In this document: piece after piece, positions 36,122 to 44,757 of the stretch
How positions within the stretch are numbered: position 1 is the first letter of the stretch
Layout: every line of letters starts with the position of its first letter
Assembly (NCBI GenBank): GCA_013205085.1
Contig: JABMLH010000003.1
Coordinates: 186,001 to 250,000 of the forward strand
Source of the DNA: Microbacteriaceae bacterium VKM Ac-2854
Lineage (GTDB): Bacteria > Actinomycetota > Actinomycetes > Actinomycetales > Microbacteriaceae
DNA: 64,000 nucleotides
Direction of reading: 5' to 3'
Notes under the pieces: model-generated
Databases searched by the model: none
Seen by the model: only the letters and a program-made list of their open reading frames with translations
Told to the model about the DNA's origin: nothing
Made by a program: the position numbers and the translations under genes

Positions 36122-36448
36122 CTACTTCTTCAGCGCGCGGACGATGCGGGCGAGGGCGCGACCGGAGACCCAGATCACCGGGATGCTGACCGCAAGAGCG
36201 GTGACGAGATTGGGCTGGAACCGCAGCCCGAGGTCGTCCTTGATGTACGCGCCGACCGGGATCACCGCGCCGCCGCCACCGCCACCACCGGGAGCCTCCT
36301 CGCCACCCTCGCTGCCGGCGCCGAAGCCGTACCAGCGCAGGGCGACCGGGACGAGCGTCGAACCCTCGACCTCCACCGGATCGCCGTAGACGGAGGCGAC
36401 TCCGAACTTCTGCACGGATTCAGCAAGGGACACAACGAGGTTGGGCAT
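36122..36448 (-). CDS. GerW/YtfJ family protein
   Basis: A 108-residue protein matching the GerW (YtfJ) family: VYGDPVEVEGSTLVPVALR, FGAG and a glycine run of seven (EEAPGGGGGGGAVIPVGAYI). A C-terminal hydrophobic helix follows (NLVTALAVSIPVIWVSG). In Bacillus YtfJ/GerW acts in spore germination, but the family is widespread in non-sporulating actinobacteria with unknown role. The gene converges with the DUF3592-like gene. Confidence 0.85.
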   Translation of the reverse strand: MPNLVVSLAESVQKFGVASVYGDPVEVEGSTLVPVALRWYGFGAGSEGGEEAPGGGGGGGAVIPVGAYIKDDLGLRFQPNLVTALAVSIPVIWVSGRALARIVRALKK

Positions 36449-36549
36449 GCCTCGACGGTAGTGCCCGGATCCGTCCGGCGACAAGCAGTTGCGCCTCGTG
36501 CACAGCCGCCGCCCATCTGCGTGCGTCGAGCTCCCGTCATAATCGACGG

Positions 36550-37476
36550 ATGCCCCGTCGCCCCGCTCCGCCTCGCCGCCCCGGCGCCGCGGTCGTGCTG
36601 ACGGCCGCTGTCCTCCTCGCCGCTCTGATCGCCTTCCGACGCCTCCTGCCGGAGAACGACGGCTGGCTCTCGATCCTGGAGACCACGATGCCCTGGTTGG
36701 GGATCGTCGTTGTGGCGCTGTTGGTCGCCGCGGTCGTGGTGCGCTCGCGCGCGGCGGGAGTCGCCGTCACCGTGCTGGCCGTGACCTGGGGCGTGCTCGT
36801 GCTCCCCGCGGCCGTACCGGTAGCCGCGGTCGAATCCGGCCGATTCACCGTGCTCAGCGAGAACCTGGAGGCCGGCAACGCCTCCGCAGCCGACATCGTC
36901 GCCGATCTCGCCGCACGGGATCCCGACGCGATCGCGCTGCAGGAGCTCAGCGGAGACCTCCGCGACGAGGTGGCCGCTCAGTTGGAGGCCGCGTATCCGT
37001 ACGACTACCAGGTCGGCACGGTCGGCATCTGGAGCAGGACCGAGCTGTCCGACGGCAGCCACGAAGATCTCGGCCTCGGCTACGACCGTGCCCTCAGCGT
37101 GAGTGTGGCCACCCCACAGGGCGCCCTGCGCCTCTACGTCGTACACCTGGCCTCGTTCCGAGTCGGCGAGCACGAGGACCGTGACGCGATGCTCGGCGCA
37201 CTCGGAGCGCGGCTCGCCGCCGACGAGTCCGAACGCATCGCGGTCGTCGGCGACTTCAACGCGGCGACGGACGACCACGAATTGGCGCCCGTGCTGCGCG
37301 AGGTGCGGCTGGTTCGGGGCGACGGCTTCGGCTTCCCGCTGACCTGGCCGGCCGCGTTCCCCGTTGTGGCCCTCGATCACGCCTTCACGCGAGGGATCCC
37401 GGCGGCGACCGTGTCCGTGCTCCCGGCGAACGGGTCCGACCACCGCGGAATCAGTCTGACGATCGGTTCCGCATAG
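36550..37476 (+). CDS. Membrane-anchored endonuclease/exonuclease/phosphatase family protein
   Basis: A 308-residue protein. Three hydrophobic segments in the first 95 residues are followed by an EEP domain facing outward: LSENLEAGN, DAIALQE, HLASFRVGEHE, VGDFNAATDDHE and NGSDHRGISL, with the catalytic Asn, Glu, Asp and His positions filled. Members hydrolyse phosphodiesters of nucleic acids or lipids; substrate unknown. Its last 26 bp overlap the convergent dinB gene. Confidence 0.88.
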   Translation: MPRRPAPPRRPGAAVVLTAAVLLAALIAFRRLLPENDGWLSILETTMPWLGIVVVALLVAAVVVRSRAAGVAVTVLAVTWGVLVLPAAVPVAAVESGRFTVLSENLEAGNASAADIVADLAARDPDAIALQELSGDLRDEVAAQLEAAYPYDYQVGTVGIWSRTELSDGSHEDLGLGYDRALSVSVATPQGALRLYVVHLASFRVGEHEDRDAMLGALGARLAADESERIAVVGDFNAATDDHELAPVLREVRLVRGDGFGFPLTWPAAFPVVALDHAFTRGIPAATVSVLPANGSDHRGISLTIGSA

Positions 37477-38731
37477 CGAGCTTGTCGCTGAGATCGATGC
37501 CCTTCGCCGATTCCGGCGCGCGCGGTGACAACAGCGAGGCCGGACGCACGGCGCCCGAGCCGAAACGCTTCGCGACGTCGTCGACGGCGAGCTCGGCGTC
37601 CCGCCAATCCTCCGTATCACTCCACAGCGAGAAGGCGACGTCGGCGGCGTCGACGAGCTGCTCGCCGCGGACGCCGATCAATCGCACCGGCCGGTTCATC
37701 GGGTTCGCGGCGGCGAGCAGATCCGCAGCGGCCTCGTAGACGACGCGGCCGATGTCGCTCGCCTCGGCGAGCGTGCGGGATCGGGTCAGCGTGCTGAAGT
37801 CGCCGAAGCGCACCTTCACCGCCACCGTGCGGGCCCGGACTCCGGAGCGGCGCATCCGGGTCGCGACGCGGTCGGCCAGCCGGAGCAGCTCGCGCCGGAC
37901 CAGCACGGGATCGGCCACGTCGTCGGCGAAGGTGATCTCGTGGCCCACGCTCTTCTCGACGGTGCGCGTGTCGACGACCCGCGGATCGTAGCCGCGGGCG
38001 AGCGCGTGCAGCCGGTTGCCCGACGCCTCGCCGAGCCCCGAGACGAGCGAGTGCAGCGGAGTGGTGCGGACGTCGGCGATGGTGCGCAGGCCGCGCCGGC
38101 GCATCGTCTCCTCCGTGGCGGCGCCGACACCCCATAGCGCGCTGACCGGCAGCGGGTCCAGGAATTCCTGGGTCCGCGCGGCGGGGACGACCAGGAGCCC
38201 ATCGGGCTTGGCCGTGCTGGAGGCGAGCTTGGCGACGAACTTCGTCGAAGCGATGCCCACCGAGCAGGTGAGACCGAGTTCCTCGTAGACCCGACGACGG
38301 ATCATCGTGCCGATCTGCCAGGGGGTGCCGAGCAGCTTGCGCGCGCCGGCGACGTCGAGGAAGGCCTCGTCGATGCTGATCCGTTCGACCAGCGGGGTCA
38401 CCGAGTCGAAGATCGCCATGACCCTGGCGGAGGCGTCGCGGTAGCGCTCCATGTGCGGTTCGAGCACGATCGCGTGCGGGCAGCGCCGCAGGGCGACGGC
38501 CATCGGCATCGCCGAATTGACCCCGAATCGCCGCGCCTCGTAGGTGGCGGCGGTGACGACCGAGCGGGGGCCGACGTGCCCGACGATGACGGGCTTGCCG
38601 CGCAGCTCCGGGTGATCGAGCAGCTCGACCGACGCGAAGAAGGCATCCATGTCGATGTGCATGATGCTGGCCTGCGGGTCATCGATCGGCGCGGTGGTGA
38701 CCTGCCGCCCGGATCCGTCCTGCTTGCTCAT
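37451..38731 (-). CDS. dinB: DNA polymerase IV (Y-family)
   Basis: A 426-residue translesion polymerase. Catalytic carboxylates lie in HIDMDAFFASVE and SIDEAFLDV, with YEARRFGV and a helix-hairpin-helix region (LWGVGAATEETMRRRGL). The little-finger domain and a C-terminal extension beyond residue 360 follow. The extension has no clear beta-clamp motif that I could identify with confidence. The ATG at 38731 is family-consistent. Confidence 0.95.
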   Translation of the reverse strand: MSKQDGSGRQVTTAPIDDPQASIMHIDMDAFFASVELLDHPELRGKPVIVGHVGPRSVVTAATYEARRFGVNSAMPMAVALRRCPHAIVLEPHMERYRDASARVMAIFDSVTPLVERISIDEAFLDVAGARKLLGTPWQIGTMIRRRVYEELGLTCSVGIASTKFVAKLASSTAKPDGLLVVPAARTQEFLDPLPVSALWGVGAATEETMRRRGLRTIADVRTTPLHSLVSGLGEASGNRLHALARGYDPRVVDTRTVEKSVGHEITFADDVADPVLVRRELLRLADRVATRMRRSGVRARTVAVKVRFGDFSTLTRSRTLAEASDIGRVVYEAAADLLAAANPMNRPVRLIGVRGEQLVDAADVAFSLWSDTEDWRDAELAVDDVAKRFGSGAVRPASLLSPRAPESAKGIDLSDKLAMRNRSSD

Positions 38732-38806
38732 CGCACCTCCACGCGCTCGTATCCATCGTGTCACGCACCACCGACATCGAACGCGTCGGGATGCTCGTTC
38801 GCGCCT

Positions 38807-38851
38807 GCGGCGATGACCGCGCTGCGCGCGCGGCGATGACCGCGCTGCGCG
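38807..38851. repeat. 23-bp tandem duplication
   Basis: GCGGCGATGACCGCGCTGCG occurs twice with a 23-bp period (38807-38829 and 38830-38851) in the gap between dinB and the M20 peptidase stop. It is probably slippage in GC-rich DNA. Confidence 0.75.
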
Positions 38852-38862
38852 GATGTGCGGCG

Positions 38863-40014
38863 TCAGGCGCAGAAGTCGACGATCACGGCGGTCAACACCG
38901 CGGTGAGGCGGTGCACCGAGGCGACGTCGACCCACTCCACGTCGGCGTGCGGTCCGTCACCGTCGGGCCCGATCAGGAGGACCGGGATGCCCGCTTCGGC
39001 GACGAGGCCGGCGTCGGTCCAGAACGGCTCACCTCGAGTGACGGCGGGGCTGCCGTCGACGCGTTCGACGGCGGCCAGCACCGAGCGGGTGATCGCGGCG
39101 TCCGCGTCCGCCTCGAACGCGCCGCGAGCGACCCGACGGCTCAGCCGCGCTCGGAGCCGGGGTTCGCTCGCAGCGACAGCGGTGAGCAGGTCCTGCAGCT
39201 CCGCCTCGACCTCGTCCGGGCTCTCGCCGGGCAGGAAGCGGCGTTCGACGGTGAGGACGCAGCGGTCGGCGACGGTGGCGGGGTCGCTGCCACCGGCGAT
39301 CGTCGCGACGCGCACCGTGCCCGGCTGCAGGAGCGGATGAGCGCCGCGCTCGTGCAGGCGCACCGCGAGCGCATCCAACGCGCGCAGAACCAGGCCTGCG
39401 TGCGCGATCGCGTCGATGCCCTGCTCCGGCAGGGAACCGTGCGCGGCGACCCCGGTGAGTTCGATCTCGAACCAGGCGAAACCGCGGTGCGCGAGCACAA
39501 CCTCTCCCCCGGTCGGTTCGGCGATCACGGCACCGTCCGCGCGGATGCGGGCGAGCGTCTCCTCGGTGCCGATGCTGCCGAACTCCTCGTCCGCCACGAG
39601 GGCCAGCACGACTTCGCCGTCGATCCCGGCGGCGACGGCGCGCTCGGCGGCGACCAGCATCGCCGCGAGTCCCGCCTTCATGTCGTAGCTCCCGCGCCCG
39701 TGGAGGCGGCCGTCGGCGAGGGACGGCGTGAGGTCGGCCGAGCGCTGCTGCACCGTGACCGCAGCACCGACCGTGTCCAGGTGCCCGTTCAGAAGGAGCG
39801 TCCGGCCGCCCCTCGCGTGACCGGCGCGCGCGATGATCGACGGTCGCGTCGGATCCGCCCCGACCGTCTCGATCCGGAATCCTCTGGCCGACAGCCACTG
39901 CGCGCACCATTGCACGATCTCCGCCTCGCCGGCGGCGCCGGGCTCGAGAAGCGGATTCACGGAGTCGATGGCGATCAATTCCGCTGCCAGCGCAATGGGG
40001 TCGGTTTCGGGCAT
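38863..40014 (-). CDS. M20 family metallopeptidase (ArgE/DapE-like)
   Basis: A 383-residue di-zinc hydrolase with LNGHLDTV, GRGSYDMKAGLAA (bridging Asp) and the catalytic Glu-Glu in VADEEFGSIGTEE. A dimerisation domain follows (HRGFAWFEIELTGVAAHGS), then a C-terminal zinc ligand region PDGDGPHADVEWV. The family includes acetylornithine deacetylase and succinyl-diaminopimelate desuccinylase; this copy stands alone, so the specific substrate is undecided. Confidence 0.92.
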   Translation of the reverse strand: MPETDPIALAAELIAIDSVNPLLEPGAAGEAEIVQWCAQWLSARGFRIETVGADPTRPSIIARAGHARGGRTLLLNGHLDTVGAAVTVQQRSADLTPSLADGRLHGRGSYDMKAGLAAMLVAAERAVAAGIDGEVVLALVADEEFGSIGTEETLARIRADGAVIAEPTGGEVVLAHRGFAWFEIELTGVAAHGSLPEQGIDAIAHAGLVLRALDALAVRLHERGAHPLLQPGTVRVATIAGGSDPATVADRCVLTVERRFLPGESPDEVEAELQDLLTAVAASEPRLRARLSRRVARGAFEADADAAITRSVLAAVERVDGSPAVTRGEPFWTDAGLVAEAGIPVLLIGPDGDGPHADVEWVDVASVHRLTAVLTAVIVDFCA

Positions 40015-40109
40015 CGCGGGCCTCTCGTACGAGCATCGGCGGGAATGGCCGAACGTCTCGATCGGGTTACCCGTGGAGTACCAGCGTACGGATCAACGGG
40101 AATGAGACG

Positions 40110-40739
40110 ATGGCAGCCATGAGCCAGCAGGACACGACGAGCCGACCGGACCAGAAGAACGACGACGACGTGAAACAGCACTGGCTCGCGCTGCAGCGGC
40201 GCGCGCACGACGAATTCGGCCGCCGAGTGGCCGCCGTCGCGGACTGGTCGGCGCCCACTCCGGACGCCGAGTGGGACACCCGCGCCCTCGTGCTGCACGT
40301 GGTGCGCGAGCAGCAATGGGTACCGCCGCTGCTGCGCGGCGACACGATCGCCCGAGCCCAGGGCCGCCTGGATCCGGTCGGTTCCGACCTGGCGGCGGAG
40401 TGGTTGCGCCACGCGGCCGCCGCGGCGGCGGCCTGGGCCGACACCGCGGCGGACGCCGAGGTGCACCTGTCGTACGACACGGTCAGCGCGGTGCAGTACC
40501 TCAAGGAACAGGTCAGCGACATCACGATCCACACCTGGGACCTCGCCCGTGCGACGGGCACCGACGACACCCTCGACCCGGAGTTGGTGCAGAACGTGTG
40601 GACCGAGTTCCTCCCGCAGAAGGAGACCTTGGAGGCCAGCGGCCTCTTCGCCTTGCCGGTGCCGGTCGCGGACGACGCGCCGCTGCAGACTCGCCTGCTC
40701 GCGCTCACGGGGCGCGACGAGCGCTGGTGCGTCGCGTGA
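40110..40739 (+). CDS. TIGR03086-type metal-binding protein (maleylpyruvate isomerase/DinB fold)
   Basis: A 209-residue four-helix DinB-like protein. It has the N-terminal LALQRRAHDEFGRRVAAV, metal-ligand His in LVLHVVREQQW and a second site in SDITIHTWDLARATG. This is the actinobacterial TIGR03086/mycothiol-dependent maleylpyruvate isomerase-like group, enzymes that often use mycothiol as cofactor; the reaction is unknown. ATG 40110 or 40119 are both possible. It precedes an NAD(P)-binding protein by 61 bp. Confidence 0.85.
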   Translation: MAAMSQQDTTSRPDQKNDDDVKQHWLALQRRAHDEFGRRVAAVADWSAPTPDAEWDTRALVLHVVREQQWVPPLLRGDTIARAQGRLDPVGSDLAAEWLRHAAAAAAAWADTAADAEVHLSYDTVSAVQYLKEQVSDITIHTWDLARATGTDDTLDPELVQNVWTEFLPQKETLEASGLFALPVPVADDAPLQTRLLALTGRDERWCVA

Positions 40740-40800
40740 GTGCGACCGCTCGGCGCCACGAGCCACGAATCCGGATCCAGGAACCAGAAGGAGAACGAGA

Positions 40801-41457
40801 ATGACCCGAGTCGCCATCATCGGAGCGCACGGAAAGGTGGGGCAGCAGATCCTGCACCTGCTCTACGACGCTGGAATCGAATCCGTCGGCATCGTCCGCA
40901 ACCCGGACCACTCCGAGGACATCTACCGCTTGGGCGGCGAGCCCGTGCTGCTGGACGTCGAGCACTCGACGGCGTCCGAACTGGCCGAGGCGCTGGCCGG
41001 CTGCGATGCGATCGTCTTCACGGCCGGCGCCGGGCCGGGCTCGAGCGCCGAGCGCAAGCGCACCGTCGACTACGGCGCCTCGGTGCTCGCCCAGGAGGCG
41101 GCGACGATCGCCGGCATCCGCCGTTTCGTGCAGGTCTCCGCGATCAACGTGGACGCGCCCCTGGCCGACGACACCGAGCCGATCTGGCGCGCCTACGTCG
41201 AGGCCAAGCGTGACGCGGACGCCGACCTGCGCGACACCGAGCTGGACTGGACCATCCTGCGGCCCGGAACGCTGACCTCGGACGAGGCGACGGGGCGAAT
41301 CAGCCTCGGCGACACCGTCGCCGGCGGCTCGATCCCACGCGAGGATGTGGCCGCGGTTGTGGTGGCGGTGCTGCCGGACCCGCGCAGCTTCGGACGCACG
41401 TGGGAGTTCGTGGGCGGCGAGACCGACATCGCCGAGGCGATCAGCGCGGCCGTCTAG
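40801..41457 (+). CDS. NAD(P)H-binding SDR-family protein
   Basis: A 218-residue atypical short-chain dehydrogenase with the Rossmann loop IIGAHGKVGQQI, TAGAGPGSSAERKRTVDY and RAYVEAKRDADADL with a YxxxK motif, as in NmrA/YwnB-like proteins. A strong AGGAGAACGAG precedes ATG 40801. Likely a redox sensor or epimerase-like enzyme; substrate unknown. It converges on the PaaI thioesterase. Confidence 0.9.
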   Translation: MTRVAIIGAHGKVGQQILHLLYDAGIESVGIVRNPDHSEDIYRLGGEPVLLDVEHSTASELAEALAGCDAIVFTAGAGPGSSAERKRTVDYGASVLAQEAATIAGIRRFVQVSAINVDAPLADDTEPIWRAYVEAKRDADADLRDTELDWTILRPGTLTSDEATGRISLGDTVAGGSIPREDVAAVVVAVLPDPRSFGRTWEFVGGETDIAEAISAAV

Positions 41458-41496
41458 CGCCGCATCCGGCCGGGCCCGCTCAGGGTGCGGGTTGCG

Positions 41497-42006
41497 TCAC
41501 GGCGCGGGCAACGGGAACACGAGCAGCGAACTCGTCGCCCGCGCCACGACACGGCCCGCCTCATCGATCACCTCGGCCTCGGCGAAGGCGACGCGGCGAC
41601 CCGGCTTGACCACTCGGCCGACGCAGCGCAGCCGGCCGGAGTCGGCGTACACGGGTCGCAGGTAGCTGACCGCGAGGTCGATCGAGGTGTAGCCGTAGCC
41701 GCGCTCCAACGTGGACTGCACCGCGCAGCCGCACGCCGAGTCCAGCAGGGTGCAGACCAGCCCGCCGTGCACGGTGCCGATGGGGTTGTAGACGGATTCG
41801 TCCGGCGTGCACTCGAACACCGCCTCGCCGACCGCGGCGGAGGTGAGCGTGAAGCCCATCACGTGCGCGATCGGTGGGCCGGGGATGCGACCCTGCAGCA
41901 TCGCATCGAGGTACTCCAGCCCGGTCATGTTCGGGATGTTCGCGGCTCCCGCCACGGGATCGTCCCAGCTCACGGTCTTGCTCCGCGTCACGGCGTCATC
42001 GCTCAT
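41497..42006 (-). CDS. PaaI-family hotdog thioesterase
   Basis: A 169-residue single hotdog protein with the family motif NPIGTVHGGLVCTLLDSACGCAV. It diverges from an acyl-CoA ligase gene 83 bp away, which suggests opposed activities on the same acyl-CoA pool. The substrate is unproven. Confidence 0.9.
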   Translation of the reverse strand: MSDDAVTRSKTVSWDDPVAGAANIPNMTGLEYLDAMLQGRIPGPPIAHVMGFTLTSAAVGEAVFECTPDESVYNPIGTVHGGLVCTLLDSACGCAVQSTLERGYGYTSIDLAVSYLRPVYADSGRLRCVGRVVKPGRRVAFAEAEVIDEAGRVVARATSSLLVFPLPAP

Positions 42007-42089
42007 GCGCTCAGCGTACGTCCGCCGCCCGTGCCGATCCGCCTTCGGAGCACGCGAGATCGTGATCAACACGCCCTAGGGTGGATCGG

Positions 42090-43775
42090 GTGAGCACCGA
42101 CGCCCCTCGCCCCTGGCTGCGCAACTACGCCCCAGGCGTACCGACCGAACTGACGCCGCCGGACGGCTCCCTGCTCGATATCGTGACCGAGTCGGCCAGG
42201 CGCTACCCGTCGACGGTCGCGCTCGAATTCTTCGGAGCCGAGACCAACTACCGCAGCCTGGCCGAGCAGATCGAGCGCGCGGCGAACGGCTTGCGACGCT
42301 TCGGCGTCCGCGCCGGTGACCCCGTCGCCATCGTGCTGCCGAACTGTCCGCAGCACGTGGTCGCGTTCTACGCCGTGCTCCGGCTCGGAGCCGTCGTCGT
42401 CGAACACAATCCGCTGTACACCCCGCGGGAGCTGCGGCATCAGTTCGAGGATCACGGCGCGAGCTTCGCCATCGTGTGGAGCAAGGTCGTCCCGACCGTG
42501 CAGGCGCTCCCGGAGGATCTCGGCGTCCGCACCGTCGTGTCGGTCGACATCACCCGGGCCATGCCCGCGACGACGCGGGCGGCGCTGCGCCTGCCCCTGA
42601 AGAAGGCGCGTGAATCGCGGGCCGCGCTCACCGGTCCCGTGCGCGGTGTGGAGTCGTGGGAGTCCGTGGTCGCGAGTCGACGGCTCTCGCCGAAGCATCC
42701 GCGACCGACCGCCGACGATCTCGCCGTCATCCAGTACACCAGTGGCACGACGGGAACGCCGAAGGGCGCGGAACTGACGCACCGCAACCTCACCACGAAC
42801 GCCGCGCAGTCCCGCGCGTGGGTGCCGACGATCGAGCGCGGGAAGTGCGTCGTCTACGCGGTCTTGCCGATGTTCCACGCCTACGGGCTCACCCTGTGCC
42901 TCACCTTCGCGATGAGCATGGGCGCTCGACTCGTGCTCTTCCCGAAGTTCGACCCGGACCTGGTGCTGAAGGTCGTGCGCAAACACCCGCCGACCTTCCT
43001 GCCGGCGGTACCACCGATCGCGGAGCGACTGGCCGCTCGCGCGCGCGAACGCCGCATCTCGCTGGCCGGCATCGAGATCGCGATCTCCGGGGCGATGAGC
43101 CTGCCCGTGTCGATCGTCGAGCCGTGGGAGGCGCAGACCGGCGGCTACCTGGTCGAGGGCTACGGCCTGTCGGAGACGTCGCCGGTGCTGATGGCCAACC
43201 CCGTCGGCGAGGGTCGCAAGGCCGGCACCGTCGGGCTGCCGCTGCCCGGAACCGATGTGCGGATCGTGGACCCGGAGAACCCGGATGTGGACGCCGCATT
43301 CGGCGAACCCGGCGAGCTGGTGGTGCGCGGCCCGCAGGTGTTCCGCGGCTACCACAAGAAGCCGCAGGAGACCGCGGCGACGTTCACGGACGACGGCTGG
43401 TTCCGCACGGGCGATATCGCGACGCTGGATGAGGACGGCTTCGTGCGGATCGTGGACCGGATCAAGGAGCTGATCATCACCGGCGGCTTCAACGTCTCGC
43501 CCACCGAGGTGGAGGAGGCGCTGCGGCGCGTGCCGGGGATCGTGGACGCCGCGGTCGTCGGCCTGCCGGACGCGCACAGCGGCGAGAAGATCGTCGCGGC
43601 CGTGGTGCTCGAGCCGGGAGCCTCACTCGATGAGGCGGCGGCCCGCGACCTCGTCCGCGACGCACTGACCCCGTACAAGGTGCCGCGCCGGCTCGTCGTG
43701 GTGGACGAGCTGCCCAAGAGCCTGATCGGCAAGGTGCTCCGGCGTCAGGTCAAGGAGATGCTGCTGCAGGACTAG
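42090..43775 (+). CDS. Long-chain fatty-acid-CoA ligase
   Basis: A 561-residue AMP-forming acyl-CoA synthetase: P-loop YTSGTTGTPKGAELTH, GYGLSETSPV, GWFRTGDIATLDEDGF, DRIKELIITGGFNV and the catalytic Lys in SLIGKVLRRQVKE. It activates fatty acids with ATP and CoA at the membrane face. Start GTG 42090 has GGGTGGA upstream and is preferred over GTG 42081. It is divergent from a PaaI thioesterase. Confidence 0.93.
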   Translation: MSTDAPRPWLRNYAPGVPTELTPPDGSLLDIVTESARRYPSTVALEFFGAETNYRSLAEQIERAANGLRRFGVRAGDPVAIVLPNCPQHVVAFYAVLRLGAVVVEHNPLYTPRELRHQFEDHGASFAIVWSKVVPTVQALPEDLGVRTVVSVDITRAMPATTRAALRLPLKKARESRAALTGPVRGVESWESVVASRRLSPKHPRPTADDLAVIQYTSGTTGTPKGAELTHRNLTTNAAQSRAWVPTIERGKCVVYAVLPMFHAYGLTLCLTFAMSMGARLVLFPKFDPDLVLKVVRKHPPTFLPAVPPIAERLAARARERRISLAGIEIAISGAMSLPVSIVEPWEAQTGGYLVEGYGLSETSPVLMANPVGEGRKAGTVGLPLPGTDVRIVDPENPDVDAAFGEPGELVVRGPQVFRGYHKKPQETAATFTDDGWFRTGDIATLDEDGFVRIVDRIKELIITGGFNVSPTEVEEALRRVPGIVDAAVVGLPDAHSGEKIVAAVVLEPGASLDEAAARDLVRDALTPYKVPRRLVVVDELPKSLIGKVLRRQVKEMLLQD

Positions 43776-43784
43776 CGGCGGGGG

Positions 43785-44411
43785 TCAGAAGTCGAATCCA
43801 CCGCCGAAGTCGCCACCACCGAAGTCGCCCCCGAAGTCGCCGCCGCCGAAGTCGCCACCTCCGGCGTCTGCACCGGAGTCGCCTCCGTCGGCCGAGGCCT
43901 CCTCGGCGCCGGCCCCCGTGTCCTCGCCGGAGGCGTACTCCGCGGAATCCGGGATGAAGGCCTGAGCGATCGCGGAACCGATCACGAAGCCCGCGATGGT
44001 GCCGAGCATCGAGCTCGCGAGCATGCCACCGAAGCCCATACCGCCCGCGCCGCCACCGGCGAAGCGACGCTCCATGAATCCGGGCTGGCGCAGTTCGCTC
44101 CGTGTCGCCGACTGGGCGAGTGCGGCCGGATCGTCGCTGCGCGGAGCATCGCCGGCCGGGGCACCGTCGCTCAGCTCGCGGAAGACCTGCTGGCGCTGCT
44201 GCGTCGTGAGCTGCTCGAATGCCTCCTGGTGCACCTGCTCGATCGTCTCGGGCGGCGCCGTGCGCAGCAGATACCGGTAACGCTCGATCGCGATCTCATC
44301 CTCGCTGCGCGGGGATCGGGCGGGCGGGGTGCCGTAGGCGGGCGTCGAACGCGGCGTGCCCGCATCCGTCGGTCGTTCCTCACGGCCCAGCAGTCGGTCC
44401 AGGAAACCCAT
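43785..44411 (-). CDS. Hypothetical protein with Gly/Asp/Phe repeat tail
   Basis: A 208-residue protein of unknown function. The N-terminal MGFLDRLLGREERP is followed by a helical region (IERYRYLLRTAPPETIEQVHQEAFEQLTTQQRQQVF). A Gly/Met-rich hydrophobic stretch comes next (GGMGFGGMLASSMLGTIAGFVIGSAIAQAF), then an acidic linker and a C-terminal run of DFGGG units. The start has GGAGGAGTG. A metal- or phase-behaviour role for the tail is speculative. It ends 9 bp from the convergent CoA ligase gene. Confidence 0.8.
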   Translation of the reverse strand: MGFLDRLLGREERPTDAGTPRSTPAYGTPPARSPRSEDEIAIERYRYLLRTAPPETIEQVHQEAFEQLTTQQRQQVFRELSDGAPAGDAPRSDDPAALAQSATRSELRQPGFMERRFAGGGAGGMGFGGMLASSMLGTIAGFVIGSAIAQAFIPDSAEYASGEDTGAGAEEASADGGDSGADAGGGDFGGGDFGGDFGGGDFGGGFDF

Positions 44412-44515
44412 CGTTCACTCCTCCAGAGTCCATCGCGCGTGCCGCGACAGGTCCAACCGTAGGCCGCACGCCACCGCTCGCCCTGAGCGTTCACTCAGAG
44501 CGAGCGATGAGCGGA

Positions 44516-44698
44516 TCACTTCTCCCGCGGGATGATGATCCACGCTGCGATGTAGATGAGGATCTGCGGGCCGGGCAGCAGCATCGACAGCACGAAGATG
44601 AGCCGGACCAGGAACGCGGACATGCCGAAACGCTCGGCGAGCGCGGCGCAGACGCCGGCGATGATCTTGCCCTGACGAGGGCGGACGAGGGTTGACAT
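44516..44698 (-). CDS. PspC domain protein
   Basis: A 60-residue membrane protein consisting of a PspC domain: KIIAGVCAALAERFGMSAFLVRLIFVLSMLLPGPQILIYIAAWIIIP compressed into two hydrophobic stretches. In Proteobacteria PspC is an envelope-stress sensor; stand-alone mini-PspC proteins are common in actinobacteria with unclear role. It is 104 bp upstream of the preceding hypothetical gene on the same strand. Confidence 0.9.
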   Translation of the reverse strand: MSTLVRPRQGKIIAGVCAALAERFGMSAFLVRLIFVLSMLLPGPQILIYIAAWIIIPREK

Positions 44699-44757
44699 GC
44701 GTCCAGTCTGCTCGCGGCCGGCCCCCAGGTGCATCCGGTGAACCCCCGACTCTGCGG

